Of a stretch of 64,000 bases of DNA, positions 46,342 through 57,575 are shown piece by piece. The stretch comes from Hetaerina americana (taxonomy: Eukaryota > Arthropoda > Insecta > Odonata > Calopterygidae): the NCBI GenBank assembly GCA_022747635.1, contig JAKTNV010000003.1, forward strand, positions 102,282,954 to 102,346,953. The letters are read 5' to 3'. Position 1 is the stretch's first letter. Each line of letters starts with the position of its first letter. The translations under genes and the position numbers were made by a program. The notes beneath the pieces are model-generated. The model saw only the letters and a list, made by a program, of their open reading frames with translations, was not told the origin of the DNA and made no database searches.

Positions 46342-46387
46342 TATGAAAGATAAAGTGTCAGCGAAGGCTGACACTTTATCTTTCATA
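46342..46387. repeat. Perfect hairpin, 21-bp stem, 4-nt loop
   Basis: TATGAAAGATAAAGTGTCAG plus C (46342-46362) is followed by GAAG and its exact inverted copy (46367-46387). There is no mismatch in the stem. No target duplication or adjoining transposon was recognised. Confidence 0.95.
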
Positions 46388-47469
46388 GTCCACCTAAACC
46401 TATGCAAACGTGTTATTGAAACCTAATCATAATTACTCTTTTAGATTCATAGGCTGGAAAAGACGTACTTTTATGTCACTAAATCGTCTCTCTAAAAAAC
46501 CCACTGCAGCGGAGAGCCTTCCGTGGTAACTAGGCACGAATTGTATCACAAATAATGACGCATTACCAGCTGTTCGATCTTGACGCGGAACACGGATCAT
46601 GCGACCATGAAGTGAGAAGTAGGAAACAATTGTGGGCAGTTGAATCGATAGACTTCCACCAGAGCTCACGTCTTGGCTTGAGCGAAAGACTTCATCCATG
46701 GGATTCAGGAAACGTATGCGAATCCAAGGAAACTAATTCAGTTGTGAACTTATTCCTGAACTTCTATGAGCAATTTTGGGAGCGTACTTAAACGTATTTT
46801 CTCAAAAACTAAAGGGAAACTGCGAATTTATACCACTGTTTTATAGTGGGTATTATATTCCAATGGAAAGGGAATATTTTGCTCTAAAAGAAATGGGTCA
46901 CAAATATGATGAAATTACAAGTAGCCCGCACCGAATGGGATATTTCGGTAAATTTACTAATATTTTACATAATCTCTTCGCCTCACCCTTTCGTAGAAAA
47001 CGATTTATAATAAACAACCTTGGAAAACTAATGTTTCATGGCGAACGAACTTTCTGAAACACAATAGGCAATCTTAATACAATCATTAGTTTTGCTACTA
47101 TCAAAGTTAAGGTTAGCAATGGTCACAGCCTGTAACTTAGGCCCTTCCTACCTTTGGCTACCATTTATTTCCTCATTGGCCCTGATTGCAATCCGGTTTT
47201 TAAATGAGCGAGTGAATGCCACAGTTAATGGCTCTGTAACGCATATTATTTTTTAAGGATGTGGTTTCAGCGCAACCATCGTAAAAATAATTTCCTCTTT
47301 AGGTAACCCCGTTGCTCATACCCTCACAACCAACCTCTCAATGCATTTAAATCTGGAAATGCACTGCAAACTGATCAGCAAGTCAAGTCGATATTGGCAC
47401 AGCTGTAGCCCGAGACAGGGTCAACAAGTTGTGAAAGTTCCCTTTTTCAGATTTTCCAAAATAAAAAAA
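46388..47469. other. Unassigned DNA
   Basis: No recognised feature. Confidence 0.5.
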
Positions 47470-48252
47470 ATCGGGCTCGCTAGTTATTTATTTCCATAAC
47501 TCATAACGGAGGTGATTGTTGTTTCTCTTACCGCTGCCAGCGGGTTTCCCACGTCTCACACGCCTTTTGGAAGGCGGAGCCCGGAATGCTGCTAAACTCT
47601 CTCGTCACGGCCTGTTGTAACGATTCAACCAAGGCGCAGTGACGTCATTTCAGCACGAATTTGAGGCGGAGGAAGAGGAAGAAGTTTGGTGGGGCATTGT
47701 CTAAAAAAATTTGAATCCTCACTCAAGAGATCTCAATCGCAAGAGAAGCTCTTGGCAGATCCGCGTTCGAGTTTCCTTTTATTCGTCCGAGAGAACTCGA
47801 GGCACCAACTTCGAACACACCTTTCTCACGCCTATGTTTTCGGCCACAAGTCGAAGCACATCACTTTTAGGGATTCCATGATCATTAAAAACAACGCGAA
47901 CACCAAATCTCCATCCCTGTCTAACAAAGCCGCTCGAAAAACCCTGTCTACCCATGGCGTTGTCACCATAAGCTGCATTGAGCATGCCAAGAGTCTCTTT
48001 CCCGTTTTTGCCCAGTTTCACGTAACATTTGATGGTGTTGTGCTGTTCCAATAACCGGTTCAAGATGGAGCGTAACGAGGTCACGTTATAGAGGTTTCGG
48101 AAACGAAAGTTACGCGCTCCACAAAGGCTGGGAGCCAACTGCTACCGGCCTTCAGCCTTTCCTAAGGCTCCCCTCCCTCGAACCTAGCCAAAGAAACCGC
48201 CGCCCGTCAATCCGGGAAAAAATAAGACCTGCTACTTTTGGGACTGACCTTG
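47470..48252 (-). mobile_element. Decayed mariner element, minus strand
   Basis: The 5' end is at 48252, where the minus strand starts CAAGGTCAGTCCCAAAAGTA after TA (48253-48254). The 3' inverted end could not be found, so the left boundary near 47470 is estimated. The element has large internal deletions. Confidence 0.72.
47528..48054 (-). pseudogene. Mariner transposase pseudogene, internally deleted
   Basis: The minus strand reads LLEQHNTIKCYVKLGKNGKE followed by TLGMLNAAYGDNAM (first helix-turn-helix). After a shift it passes to DVLRLVAENIGVRKVCSKLV and PRVLSDE (second helix-turn-helix end and linker). After another break comes AFQKACETWETRWQR with stop 47528-47530. The catalytic core between the linker and the C-terminus is largely missing. 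Confidence 0.78.
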
Positions 48253-48254
48253 TA

Positions 48255-50379
48255 TAACACTTGGACGGCAAGATAGAACACAGACATATATTTAGAAATA
48301 ACGTAAATGGACACTCACATTTAAGATAGCTTCAGCTTTAGGCCTTTCTTCTGATTAGACTGGTCGCTGCTGACCACTGATCTCTGGTGGCAACTCTATC
48401 AAAATATCCAGGGTTCAGATTCAGAATTATTCTTCGTCGTCACATTTTCCTGTAATTTTAATGGGATAAATCACTCCCTATAAATGCTCGAATGCATAAG
48501 TTGTTCAGTTTAATGGCGTGTTTTAATGGAATGAAATTGGTGAGCCATGAGAAAACCTCGATTCTCATAATCATGCTAAACCTAAATTTGAACAACAGCC
48601 TCACTAGGTGCAAGTGGTATAAAGATGCACGGTTTATCAAGGGCACACCTCACTAGTATTCTGCCATTATATCTCACACTTCAATTAAATCTTTTCTCCG
48701 AGGACACCTGGGACCTATTTGATATTGTAATAACGGAGATGAATTTTGTGCCGAATTCAAAGTAATAATCTATTTTATCTTCTTTGCATGACCATAATTT
48801 ATGAAGGGAGGACATATTTTAAGTGTTGCATTACATTCGACCTTTATTCGTGAGCTGCCTTATATTCAACCTTTATTCATAGGTCATGGATGCTCATTTT
48901 GCTAGTGCGGGATGCCCTCTTGCTAAATAAGCTCGGCAGTATGAGCACATAAAATCAACCGTGGTGGTCAGAAATAGCAGCCAATGTCATGAAATTTTTC
49001 TAAAAGGATTTCTCTTGGGGATTCTGCTTAAAAATGTCTTTAAATAGTAAAAAAAATTGTTTATTTTTCCTCGGTAAAATGACGCGACCTTGGAAGTTGA
49101 GTTGCGGAGCCTTCAAAGTGATGAAACATCCTTTCCGAAACACTTAGGCGAAGAATTTTTTTCCACGAAAATATAATTTAAGAAAAGAAACACTTTACCC
49201 ACGTTGCGTGTGAGGTCGTTGAAAAGGTCTCTGTATTTTTAGATGAGAGCTATTTGTACATCCATAGTATACCTGATGGATATCCTTGAAGATTAATTTT
49301 CCCTCCGTGAACAAAGTAGTATAGTATACGCTGTTTGACTCCTAAAAAAACCTCGTTTTACTTGAATGTCATGCTACATATTACAAATGCATGTAAATAT
49401 TTCTCTTAAGAGTTTAATTCACAAAAAACAAAAAATGCTAATGAGATCACGAATCTTTCACTCCTCCTTGAGGGTCACGATACGGAGGCGCAACATTTGT
49501 TCCGTTGTTCCCAGCAAATTCATTATTTGTTCATCATTATACTATATTTCTACTGAATGCGGACCCCAAGCCTAAACGGAAGGTCGACAAAAAGGTAATA
49601 TAAAAACTGGAACAAGAAAGGGGAGTGTTTAGCTGTTCAATTTATTTGTCCTTACAATATAATTAGAGCAAATAGCCGAAGAATGAGTACACACCCATGC
49701 ACTCTCGGCAAGTACTATGTCTCCGCTTGCGCTAGGTGTCTGCCGGTCGGAAGTGACCTTCAGTCCGAGTGACCTGTACTCGTCATTGGTCGCACATTGG
49801 CTCGGAGATACGCACTATCGATCGGGCGTTTAAAATGGCTGAGCTGCAAGGAAAGACTTTATTCCTAACTGAAATGACTCCATTATCTGAGGTTCGCGTA
49901 GCCGTTTCATATTAGATTGATATCTGGCTCGAGGTGCAGGGGAAATACACAAAAGCTCAGAACGGTAAAATCCTTGGTCGCTACAAGAGGCATCTCCAAG
50001 GAGAGGTTGCCTAAAATTCGTGTTATCAGCATCCCACCCTCCACTTCAGGACATTACTAAGGACTGGAGGGCGCAATTCAATAGCGCAATCTCTATAAAA
50101 TTGTAGTATTGACATGATGCGAAGGGAAAAGGATTGGCGAAAAAATTAGGCTATATCTTTGTCTATTATCAATCTCTCGTATCGCAGTCGTTTACTCTCA
50201 GAATACCTTACCCGATGTTAGGTTTTTCATGGGCAGTAAGTATAGACGTACGATCCTTGATTTATTTATATTTTGTTAATGATTGTCGAACTCCAGATGA
50301 AACTAAGATTAGTTGGGAAGGGTGTTATTTGTAGCGGGGTTCTTCGAGGCGTATTTTGACATTTGATATCTTGAAATTG
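48255..50379. other. Unassigned DNA
   Basis: 49690-50110 is somewhat GC-richer, but no coding or repeat identity was recognised. Confidence 0.45.
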
Positions 50380-50585
50380 AATCAGTGGCGGGGGTGGGGG
50401 AGGGGAGTTGAAGGAGGATAAATAGGGGGAGGAAGGGGTGAATAAGAAAAGAGGGATAGAGAGGGAAGGATGAATAGGGGGAATGGAGGGGGGTGGAAAG
50501 GAGAGATAGGAAATAAGAGATGAAAGGGAGAAGAAATGGGAGAAAAGACAGGAAAAGCGAATAAATGAAATAGAAACGAAAACAA
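50380..50585 (+). repeat. ~200-bp polypurine tract
   Basis: The plus strand is almost entirely A and G from 50386 to about 50560, starting with GGCGGGGGTGGGGGAGGGGA. Such strand asymmetry permits triplex (H-DNA) formation, and the start is G4-prone. Frames on the minus strand are just the S/P/F-rich translation of this tract. Confidence 0.85.
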
Positions 50586-50699
50586 TATCATAAAAAATGA
50601 TGCCACTTAGAGAAAGGGAAGTTTGGTGATCATATCTAGCACACCATGAAGCTCCAACCGTTACCGCTATACGATTCAAAATATTATTCAATGTAAATA

Positions 50700-51270
50700 C
50701 AAGGTGTGATAAAAAAAGACCGGACTGATTTTATTCTGCACAAACCGTTCAACGGATCGAAATGAGAGACTGCGCCATCTAGTGGCACATCTGACTACTA
50801 AAACGAGAGGTGTTGCGTTTTTTTACGTCGAGTCGTTGCGCAGCAACAGCGGTACCTGTTCGTCGCCGCTTGCAACGGCAAAAATGAAGAAGCTAGAAGA
50901 ACAGCGTGTGTGCGTGAAATTTTGTTTCAAACTCGGCAAAAGTGCTACGGAGAGTTCTAGAATGATTCAGCAAGCCTTTGTTAATAAAGCTATGATTCGA
51001 AGCCAGTGTTTTGAGTGGTACGGTCGTCTTAAATCGGGCAGAATCTCGACACATGAAGATACGCGAATGGGGCGGCCTTCCACTTCGACAGACCCCAACT
51101 ATGTGAAATTGGTGAACGATTTGGAGCGGGTAAATCGCCGTTTAACTTTTAGGTAGATAGCCCAGGAAGTGAACATTAGTTTTGGATCCTGTCAGACAAT
51201 TTCCACAGACATTTTGGGCATGACACGCGTCGCATCAAAATCCTTCCCGTGGGTGCTGACTGATGAACAG
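50700..51270 (+). mobile_element. Mariner 5' part, truncated
   Basis: After TA at 50698-50699 the 5' end reads CAAGGTGTGATAAAAAAAGA. Homology continues to about 51270, where it stops abruptly at a SINE family 3 sequence. The 3' half of the element is missing. Confidence 0.8.
50884..51270 (+). pseudogene. Mariner transposase N-terminal half
   Basis: It opens MKKLEEQRVCVKFCFKLGKS, with the first helix-turn-helix through QCFEWYGRLKSGRISTHEDT, and RMGRPSTSTD (the GRPSxS linker). A TAG stop interrupts at 51154-51156. In the same frame it continues with IAQEVNISFGSCQTISTDIL, the second helix-turn-helix, and ends in SFPWVLTDEQ before truncation. No catalytic residues remain. Confidence 0.85.
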
Positions 51271-51435
51271 AGTTTCGGGTACCAGATCTTCCTGGGAAAC
51301 CATAACCGGTACAGGGAAAGGAACTGGCCCCCCTACCCTGATGTGTGAATTTCACATGCCGTCGGGCTTAGTATTGGGTGAACTCTACCATCACCTAGCA
51401 AACCGACCTTCGGGTTGATTACTGTGTTTATGGTA

Positions 51436-51437
<2 letters not shown>
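51271..51437 (+). repeat. SINE family 3 copy, 5'-truncated
   Basis: The body starts directly at TTTCGGGTACCAGATCTTCC after the mariner and runs to CCGACCTTCGGGTTGATTAC and TGTGTTTATGG. A (TA)n tail follows. It is the best preserved 3' half of this family in the window. Confidence 0.8.

Positions 51438-51494
<57 letters not shown>
51438..51494. repeat. (TA)n microsatellite following the SINE
   Basis: About 28 TA units directly after the SINE 3' block. Confidence 0.95.
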
Positions 51495-51505
<11 letters not shown>

Positions 51506-51529
51506 ACCACACACCAAAATACTAAAACT

Positions 51530-51630
51530 CCACAATTTTCACACGCCGTATAGGGCTTGGTACTGGGTGATCTCTATCGTCACCTACTAAACCGACCTTC
51601 GGGTTGATTACTGTGTTTATGATTATATAT
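51530..51630 (+). repeat. SINE family 3 3' end, second copy
   Basis: CACACGCCGTATAGGGCTTG to CCGACCTTCGGGTTGATTAC and TGTGTTTATG repeats the 3' half of the preceding copy about 100 bp away, again followed by a short AT tail. Confidence 0.75.
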
Positions 51631-51699
51631 AATACAATCATACATGCATTTTTTCTTTGTTTTATCTTCATAATGAATTCGTTTATTCTAAATCGCTTG

Positions 51700-52130
51700 C
51701 CTTACTGACACCTTGCCTTACTCCGCCTTACTTTGCGCAGGCCACCCGGAAGCTGCAATCATGACGGCATAGATGCGGAAGACGGATCCGAGACGTTGGG
51801 AAAGCCCGGCCGGTGTATATATATATACATATACATATATATAGTATATGTACGCGGTTCGGATTGACCTTGTCGCGAGGTATGCGTGCGCTGAGGCGAC
51901 GTCGGGCCGCAAAGGAGAGGCGGGAGTCTCGGAGGTCACCGGCACCGGGCAGCTGGGTCGCCCCGCTGCGACACACTCAAGCGCTCTTGCTTTGCTTGCC
52001 GCGGCGGCGGTGCACGACCTTCCCTCTGAGGCGATACTTGTCAGCCGTGCTCGCGTTTCAATGCTAGGACTCCCTCTCGGAAGTCCAAAACCATTGCCTA
52101 TAGACTGGCAAAACACGTGAGGGTGGCACA
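51700..52130. other. GC-rich patch
   Basis: Around 51860-52060 the sequence is GC- and CpG-rich (GCCGCGGCGGCGGTGCACGA). Frames of 82-137 residues exist on both strands with no clear winner. A promoter or exon is possible but unsupported. Confidence 0.4.
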
Positions 52131-53399
52131 CTCGGATATGTGGTCACCATTTTCAACAGAGACCGAATGTGACTCAGTTAGAGGACATAGATACGTGGGG
52201 GTTTTATTCTTTGGGAAGCTTCAATGTTGTTTCAGTAAATCCATAGAATGCACATTTCATGGAACAGTAAATTCATTTCCCATAGATTGGCGTATTTGTT
52301 ACGATCAAAGATCGCTTGCATTCTACGATATGAGCTGAATAAGAACACCCAACAATTTTTTCTAAAAACAAAGCGCCAACAACGATTAAAATTCAGTTAT
52401 TGCTTAAAATTAATATTAAGGTCAATAGATCAGGAATACTATACAATTAAAAATGTTAATCAAATTAACAATTTGGACAATGAAAAGAATAATTTCGCAG
52501 CAAAGAAGTCACGCTGATAGAATTCAAAATTATCAGTCATAAAAAGTCATAGCCATGACCTACAGGCTTGTATTACTGGCTTGAAATATTACATATTTTC
52601 CTTTCTAGCATGCCATAAAGAATAATTTCTGGTGAATACTACTTACATTCTTACTTGAGGCCAATTCAGTGGTCGGAAGAGCGAAAGCAAGTGTTTAAGC
52701 AAAGCAGAACGGATCGCGTTAAGAACGGCGAGAGATCAAGAGTACGAGGTTGTATCCAAGGGAGAGCTCCACCCAACTGGTCCTTGACGCTTGACCCTCA
52801 CTTAAAAAAAGGACAAGATATCCCGCGAGGCAACGGTGATTCTCATAATTGCATCGGAAACAATATTTATTGCTCGTAAAGCTACCAAGACCGGATTCTG
52901 GCTCCGGTAAAAATAGTTTGCATGTCCTCCCACTTCTAAGCAAGTGAGGAATGACTAAAAATCTGTTGAAAATGCAAGCGAGAATGGAGAAACAATGGAG
53001 AAAGAGAAAACACATGCATGTCTTGTCACTCCAAAACGTTGCCGCATTTAATACGGCGATCATTGCGTCCACAAGTCCTCCTGAGAACTGCCGTGGCCCG
53101 GTAGTTCGTGCCAACTCTCCCATCCTTCCCGACATCTCTTGTAATATGGAGGTATTAATTATTTGAGTTATATTAATAGTTTCTATAAATGTTGAGACTG
53201 AAAAAAACTTGAGTAGTGTAAGGGTTCACTTCGTGATGGAATTTAGAGATGGATGTAACTCTATTTAAATTAATGTTTCCAGAGAGACTATTATTATTAT
53301 GTATTATTATAATTAAGAATTCTACCGTTTAAGGTAGGTTTTGGATTGAGGAATATCGACAATGTGTTTCTTTACCTCTCCCAACAAGACACCAAACGC
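52131..53399. other. Unassigned DNA
   Basis: No recognised feature. Confidence 0.5.
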
Positions 53400-56340
53400 A
53401 ACGGTAAGTCCTTCAATTCCGCGTATGTATTTTCTTCCTCCCTTCATTCCCTCCAAAATCCCTATCCTTTTCCTTCCCCTTGCCTAACGTTTTCCCTTCT
53501 ATCACAGTCTTCAACATCCCATCGCCAAACATAATTCCATTCATCCACCTTTCCAGCCTCCTTTGGATCTTTGCCATCAAACCTCTCTCTTCCCCCACAA
53601 TAAATAGCACTATTTCGTCTGTTTTCCTTTCTTTCCATTTTACTTTTTTCATTCTTCTCCATCATAATAACTAGGAAACCTCCAATCTACGCCTATCATC
53701 TTGCTTCAGTGACCAAGTTATCGCGCCGTGCAAAATCACGTTCCATTTCAAAGTGTCCATGAATCTTTTCTTACCCAGTGTCCGTTCATTTTCAACTCCT
53801 TCCTCCTCGTGAAAGCTTCTTTGTCTAGTGAATATTTTTATCTGATGGTCTTACTACTTTGACCATCTTGTCCCAAAACACTTCCGAGGCAGGTTAACTT
53901 TTCAACCTGATCTAGTTTTTGTCCTCCACTTTTAATGTTTAACTTATCCTTCTTTCTTCTCGAAAACACCATAACCTTATTTTTTGTTTATTGATCTCAT
54001 CCCATGCCTATCACACTGATTTTCTAATGCACTTAGCAATGATTTCAGCTCCTTGACTGACTGGCTAATTAAAACTTGATCCTCCTCCAATCAAACTGAT
54101 TTTATGGATTCCCAATCGGATTACACACCTGCCCCCATCCCTTCCCATGCTTCCCTCCCCATTACTTCCGCATGTTTATTGAAAAGAGCAGGTGATAGGG
54201 AGAATCCTCGCCTCACTCCCCTCCCTAGCAATTCCCATCCCGACTGTCCATCTGCGATACGCACCTGATCAGTCTTATACGGGGGCTGCGGATAAGTCGC
54301 CTATCCCTCCAATCCACTGCTATCTTCTGCAATACATTAACTAATTCTATCCAATTTACTCAATAAAATGCTTCCACGAAATCCAAGAAGCAAACAAATA
54401 CATTCTGATTGTACTCTTCCTTCCTATTAGTGACCTTATTATTGCTATGGCAACGCGCGTACCTCTCTCCTTCTTGTATAAAAACCAAGTATTCTTTAAA
54501 TAATCATTAACCCTTCCCTCCATCCTCTTATTGATGTCCTTGAGTACCATCGTAGCTGCGTACGAAATCAAACACTTTGTTCTGCAGTCATACTGCTTAT
54601 ATGTCTGCCTTTCCCTATTTTTCAATAGCAGCTAATACTGATCTAACGAACTCTTCCGGCCAAATTAAATTCTATAGACGAACCCATAAAGATCCTTCCT
54701 TCTGCTTTTTTATAGACTCTACTTTAGAAGTTCTCCTTTTAGTTTCTCCTAGATCTTAGTAGCTTTCCGAGGATTTTTATCCCTCCTTGCAGCTTTATTT
54801 GATTTCAAATCCCTTGATGCCCTTTCTGACCCGCCATCAAGTATGTCTGGGCCTAAGCTTTCCCCATCTACGTCATATTCCCTTTCTATACCTGAACTCG
54901 CTGACCTAATATCTTTACCATCTCGTATATCGTCTATGCATCGTTTTCATCTCCCTCGACTCTTTCTTGGTTCAGTTAATAGTTTCCCTGCCTTATTTTT
55001 AATATTGTGCATGGCTTCTCTCTTTTTACTTCTTGATAGATCTTTAACCTTTCTACATAAAGCGCCCATTTCTTTAAGCTCTCCATGTCCTCGCACTGCG
55101 TCCTCCACCACACACGCTCCTTTCGCCGCATTAGTTTGCCCCCTCCGTTTATTATTTATTTCTTTGTACTTCCTTCTACCTAATTCTGTGTTTACATTCT
55201 TTCATTTCCTCCTCTCATCTACCTTGATGATCATCTCGTCAGTAATCTATGGTTCCTTGGTTCTTTTCCCACTCACTGTTCCTACAGTTTCATTTTCGGC
55301 TTTTGATATCCCGTTTGAAATATGTTCCAACATTTTATTTTACCCGTATATCCGCCCTCAACCATCATTTTTACTCTTCCTGCCTGACGCCCTTTATTCC
55401 GGTTAAAGGCTTTACATCACATATCCTCATCCTTCTTTCCCGCTTTATCTTCTTGAATCTAAAATTACATTTCATCAGTACTAAATTATGACTCGAATCC
55501 GTATTCGCTCCCGGTTAACTGTGCGAATCAATCACACTCTTCCCTCTCAATCTACGCCTAACCATAATATAGCCTCACTGAACACTTCCTGAATTCCAGG
55601 GCATGTTTCACTCATTCAAGTACTCAGGGTACAATACTCTTTCATCGTAGAACACTTTGTTTGGACAACCCAGTAAACGATACGAGAATAAACCAATTAC
55701 TATGTAATGGTGGACGATTTATGAATTCCTACGTTTACTGTGAAGTTTAAGCAAAGTGTTCTACCGACAAAAATGCATTGTACGTAATACTTAAATCCTG
55801 TCTCCTGCAGAACACTTTTGCCGACTTACCACGGTCATTATTTGCTCATTAACCGTAATACCCTACTTCCCTACCATTACTCCCTTCGCTCTCCGCCACT
55901 ACGTACAATTCCTAATAACTTAAAATATTTCCTTCAAGGAACAATCGTAATAATTTCTTCTAATTGATTGTATGCGCTGCCTATATCTTCCTCCCTAGGA
56001 TAGCTTGTTGATGTGTATACCGATCAATGGCCAAGTTACATGGTTCAGCTTTAACATCTACCGATAATATTTTATTATTCACTTGCTCTATGTTTACTAC
56101 GCTTCTTCCTACCTTTTAGGTCGATATTATTGCCATCCCACACCGGCTCTCTTCCCCTCCACCATATATTACTCTATAACTATCGCTCCAGTAAGTCCCA
56201 CAATCCTTCCATCTCACCTCGCACAGTCCTAAAATATCTACGTTACCTCTCTCCATTTTTGGCTTAATGTTTTCTAAATACGTGATTCCTAATGCCTTGA
56301 CGCCGTTTCAAGTCCATATAGTCACTGGTTCGATCCTTTT
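53400..56340 (-). mobile_element. APE-type LINE, nearly full span, heavily decayed
   Basis: Reading the minus strand from 56340: YLENIKPKMERGNVDILGLC then EVRWKDCG (APE endonuclease: the NxDILGLxExRW motif), followed by degenerate endonuclease sequence to about 55780. Near 54400-54300, VFVCFLDFVEAFY then VNWIELVNVLQKIAVDWRDR (RT blocks with the FLDFxKAFD aspartate region). At 54000-53680, EKKRFMDTLKWNVILHGAIT then WSLKQDDRRRLE (the LYGAETWTLKxDxRRLE motif). At 53660-53460, IQRRLERWMNGIMFGDGMLK then TVIEGKTLGKGK (the RRxxWIGHxxRxDxLLxTVIEGK motif). The order EN-RT-C-terminus over ~2.9 kb is that of a whole LINE ORF2. Dozens of stops and indels are present. The 187-residue plus frame at 54843-55406 is only its antisense. 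Confidence 0.75.
55647..55764. mobile_element. MITE-like 118-bp insertion in the LINE
   Basis: The ends GTAGAACACTTTG (55647) and CAAAGTGTTCTAC (to 55764) are exact inverted copies over 13 bp, and the similarity extends inward to about 33 bp with roughly seven differences (both sides reach CAGTAAACG). It interrupts the endonuclease-coding part of the dead LINE. The transposon superfamily is not clear from the ends. Confidence 0.55.
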
Positions 56341-57163
56341 ATGTGCGTTTTTACTGATGCTTTCGGTTTCGCCTTGCAAGGATTTCGTGAGATGACGACC
56401 TAGGAAGGCCTCTCCCATTGCTCGGCACGACCCACGGCCAAGTGGGTTGAGTTTCGTAGTTGCCAGGGCTCATAGTTAAATCTATGTACATAATTGTTAC
56501 GTGGGATAATTAATTCGGACGGCTTCTCGTTGCCTTCCTCAATATTGTCCTTAACGTGACACCATCTTTCAAATGGCCGTCCCACCGGAAGTAGATGCCT
56601 TTGCAACCACCTCACTGAGGAACAGACGGTGCATGTGCTTACTTCCGTCTGGCTCCTAACCTTCAACCCATTTTGCACGGATCACCATACCAGAAGAAAT
56701 TATCATCGCCATCGCCAGCACAGCACAGGACTTGTGAGTCCTTCCACCACAAGGTTTAATTCCTTAGCTGCTTGAAAGAAATTTGCAATGTATCGTAAGA
56801 TCGTAACCTAGAGCTTTCAGAGCCCATTCAGTACCTGCTTTTTGCGTAACACCGTGAGGTGATAAATGCTTCTTCATGGGGCACTCTTTCCGGAGAGACT
56901 GACGCAGCGATGCCATAGTCCGCGGAAACATGATTGCCTTCCTTTCGAATCGGTCCTAATCGGGCAATGTCCTTTTTGACGCCGCAGGTTTTCCTGCAAT
57001 AGATGGAATCTTGAGACTAAGAGAAGAAATTGAAAAATTATTCAAATCGATTCGCGAGGAAAACAAAAGAAATTGGTCTTAGGAGCGCATGCTGGCGTGA
57101 AGACACTCGAGGATTCGATAGTTACCCACTCACACGAAGCTGCTTACACGCACATAACACATA
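56341..57163. other. Unassigned DNA, possibly LINE 5' flank
   Basis: 56400-56690 lies just upstream (in LINE orientation) of the endonuclease motif and could be its 5' untranslated region; this is position-based guesswork. No other feature. Confidence 0.35.
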
Positions 57164-57575
57164 CGTAGTCTGCCCAATAAATATGCAAACTGGTGCAATC
57201 TGGCGGCCATGACGCGGACTATAGCCCCGCCCACTGGTGGCGCTAGTTTCCTGAGACCCAATGAGCCGTATGTGCTTGGCGGATCGTCGAGCTGTGCGTA
57301 CGGTGCCAGTTATGTTAGTTTCTGTTGTCCTTGTTTTTACTGTTTGTCGAAGATGGAAATTGACGAAATCACGGAGTAACGAATCAAAATCAAGTTTTTC
57401 GGTGAAGTGCGGTAAAAGTTATCAAGGTATTACTGAAATGTTGACAGCTGTTTACGGTGATAATGCTCTGAAGGAAACATCCGTTTTAAAGATGGCCGAC
57501 AAGACGCCACGGATGATGCAAGGTCCGGACGACCATCAAACACCTGTGTTGACGACATACATAGTGACCATGTAA
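57164..57575 (+). pseudogene. Mariner 5' fragment with transposase N-terminus
   Basis: TA at 57162-57163 precedes CGTAGTCTGCCCAATAAATA, a plausible 5' inverted end. The ATG at 57353 opens MEIDEIT and stops; in the neighbouring frame the N-terminal motif continues as SFSVKCGKSYQGITEMLTAV then YGDNALKETSVLK (first helix-turn-helix). After that come fragments of the GRPS-linker region. No catalytic part and no 3' end were found. Confidence 0.65.

Noticed and set aside
54843..55406. 187-codon open frame on the plus strand, the third longest in the window
   Set aside because: It is the antisense of the decayed LINE (53400-56340); S/L/F-rich composition, no start context or domain.
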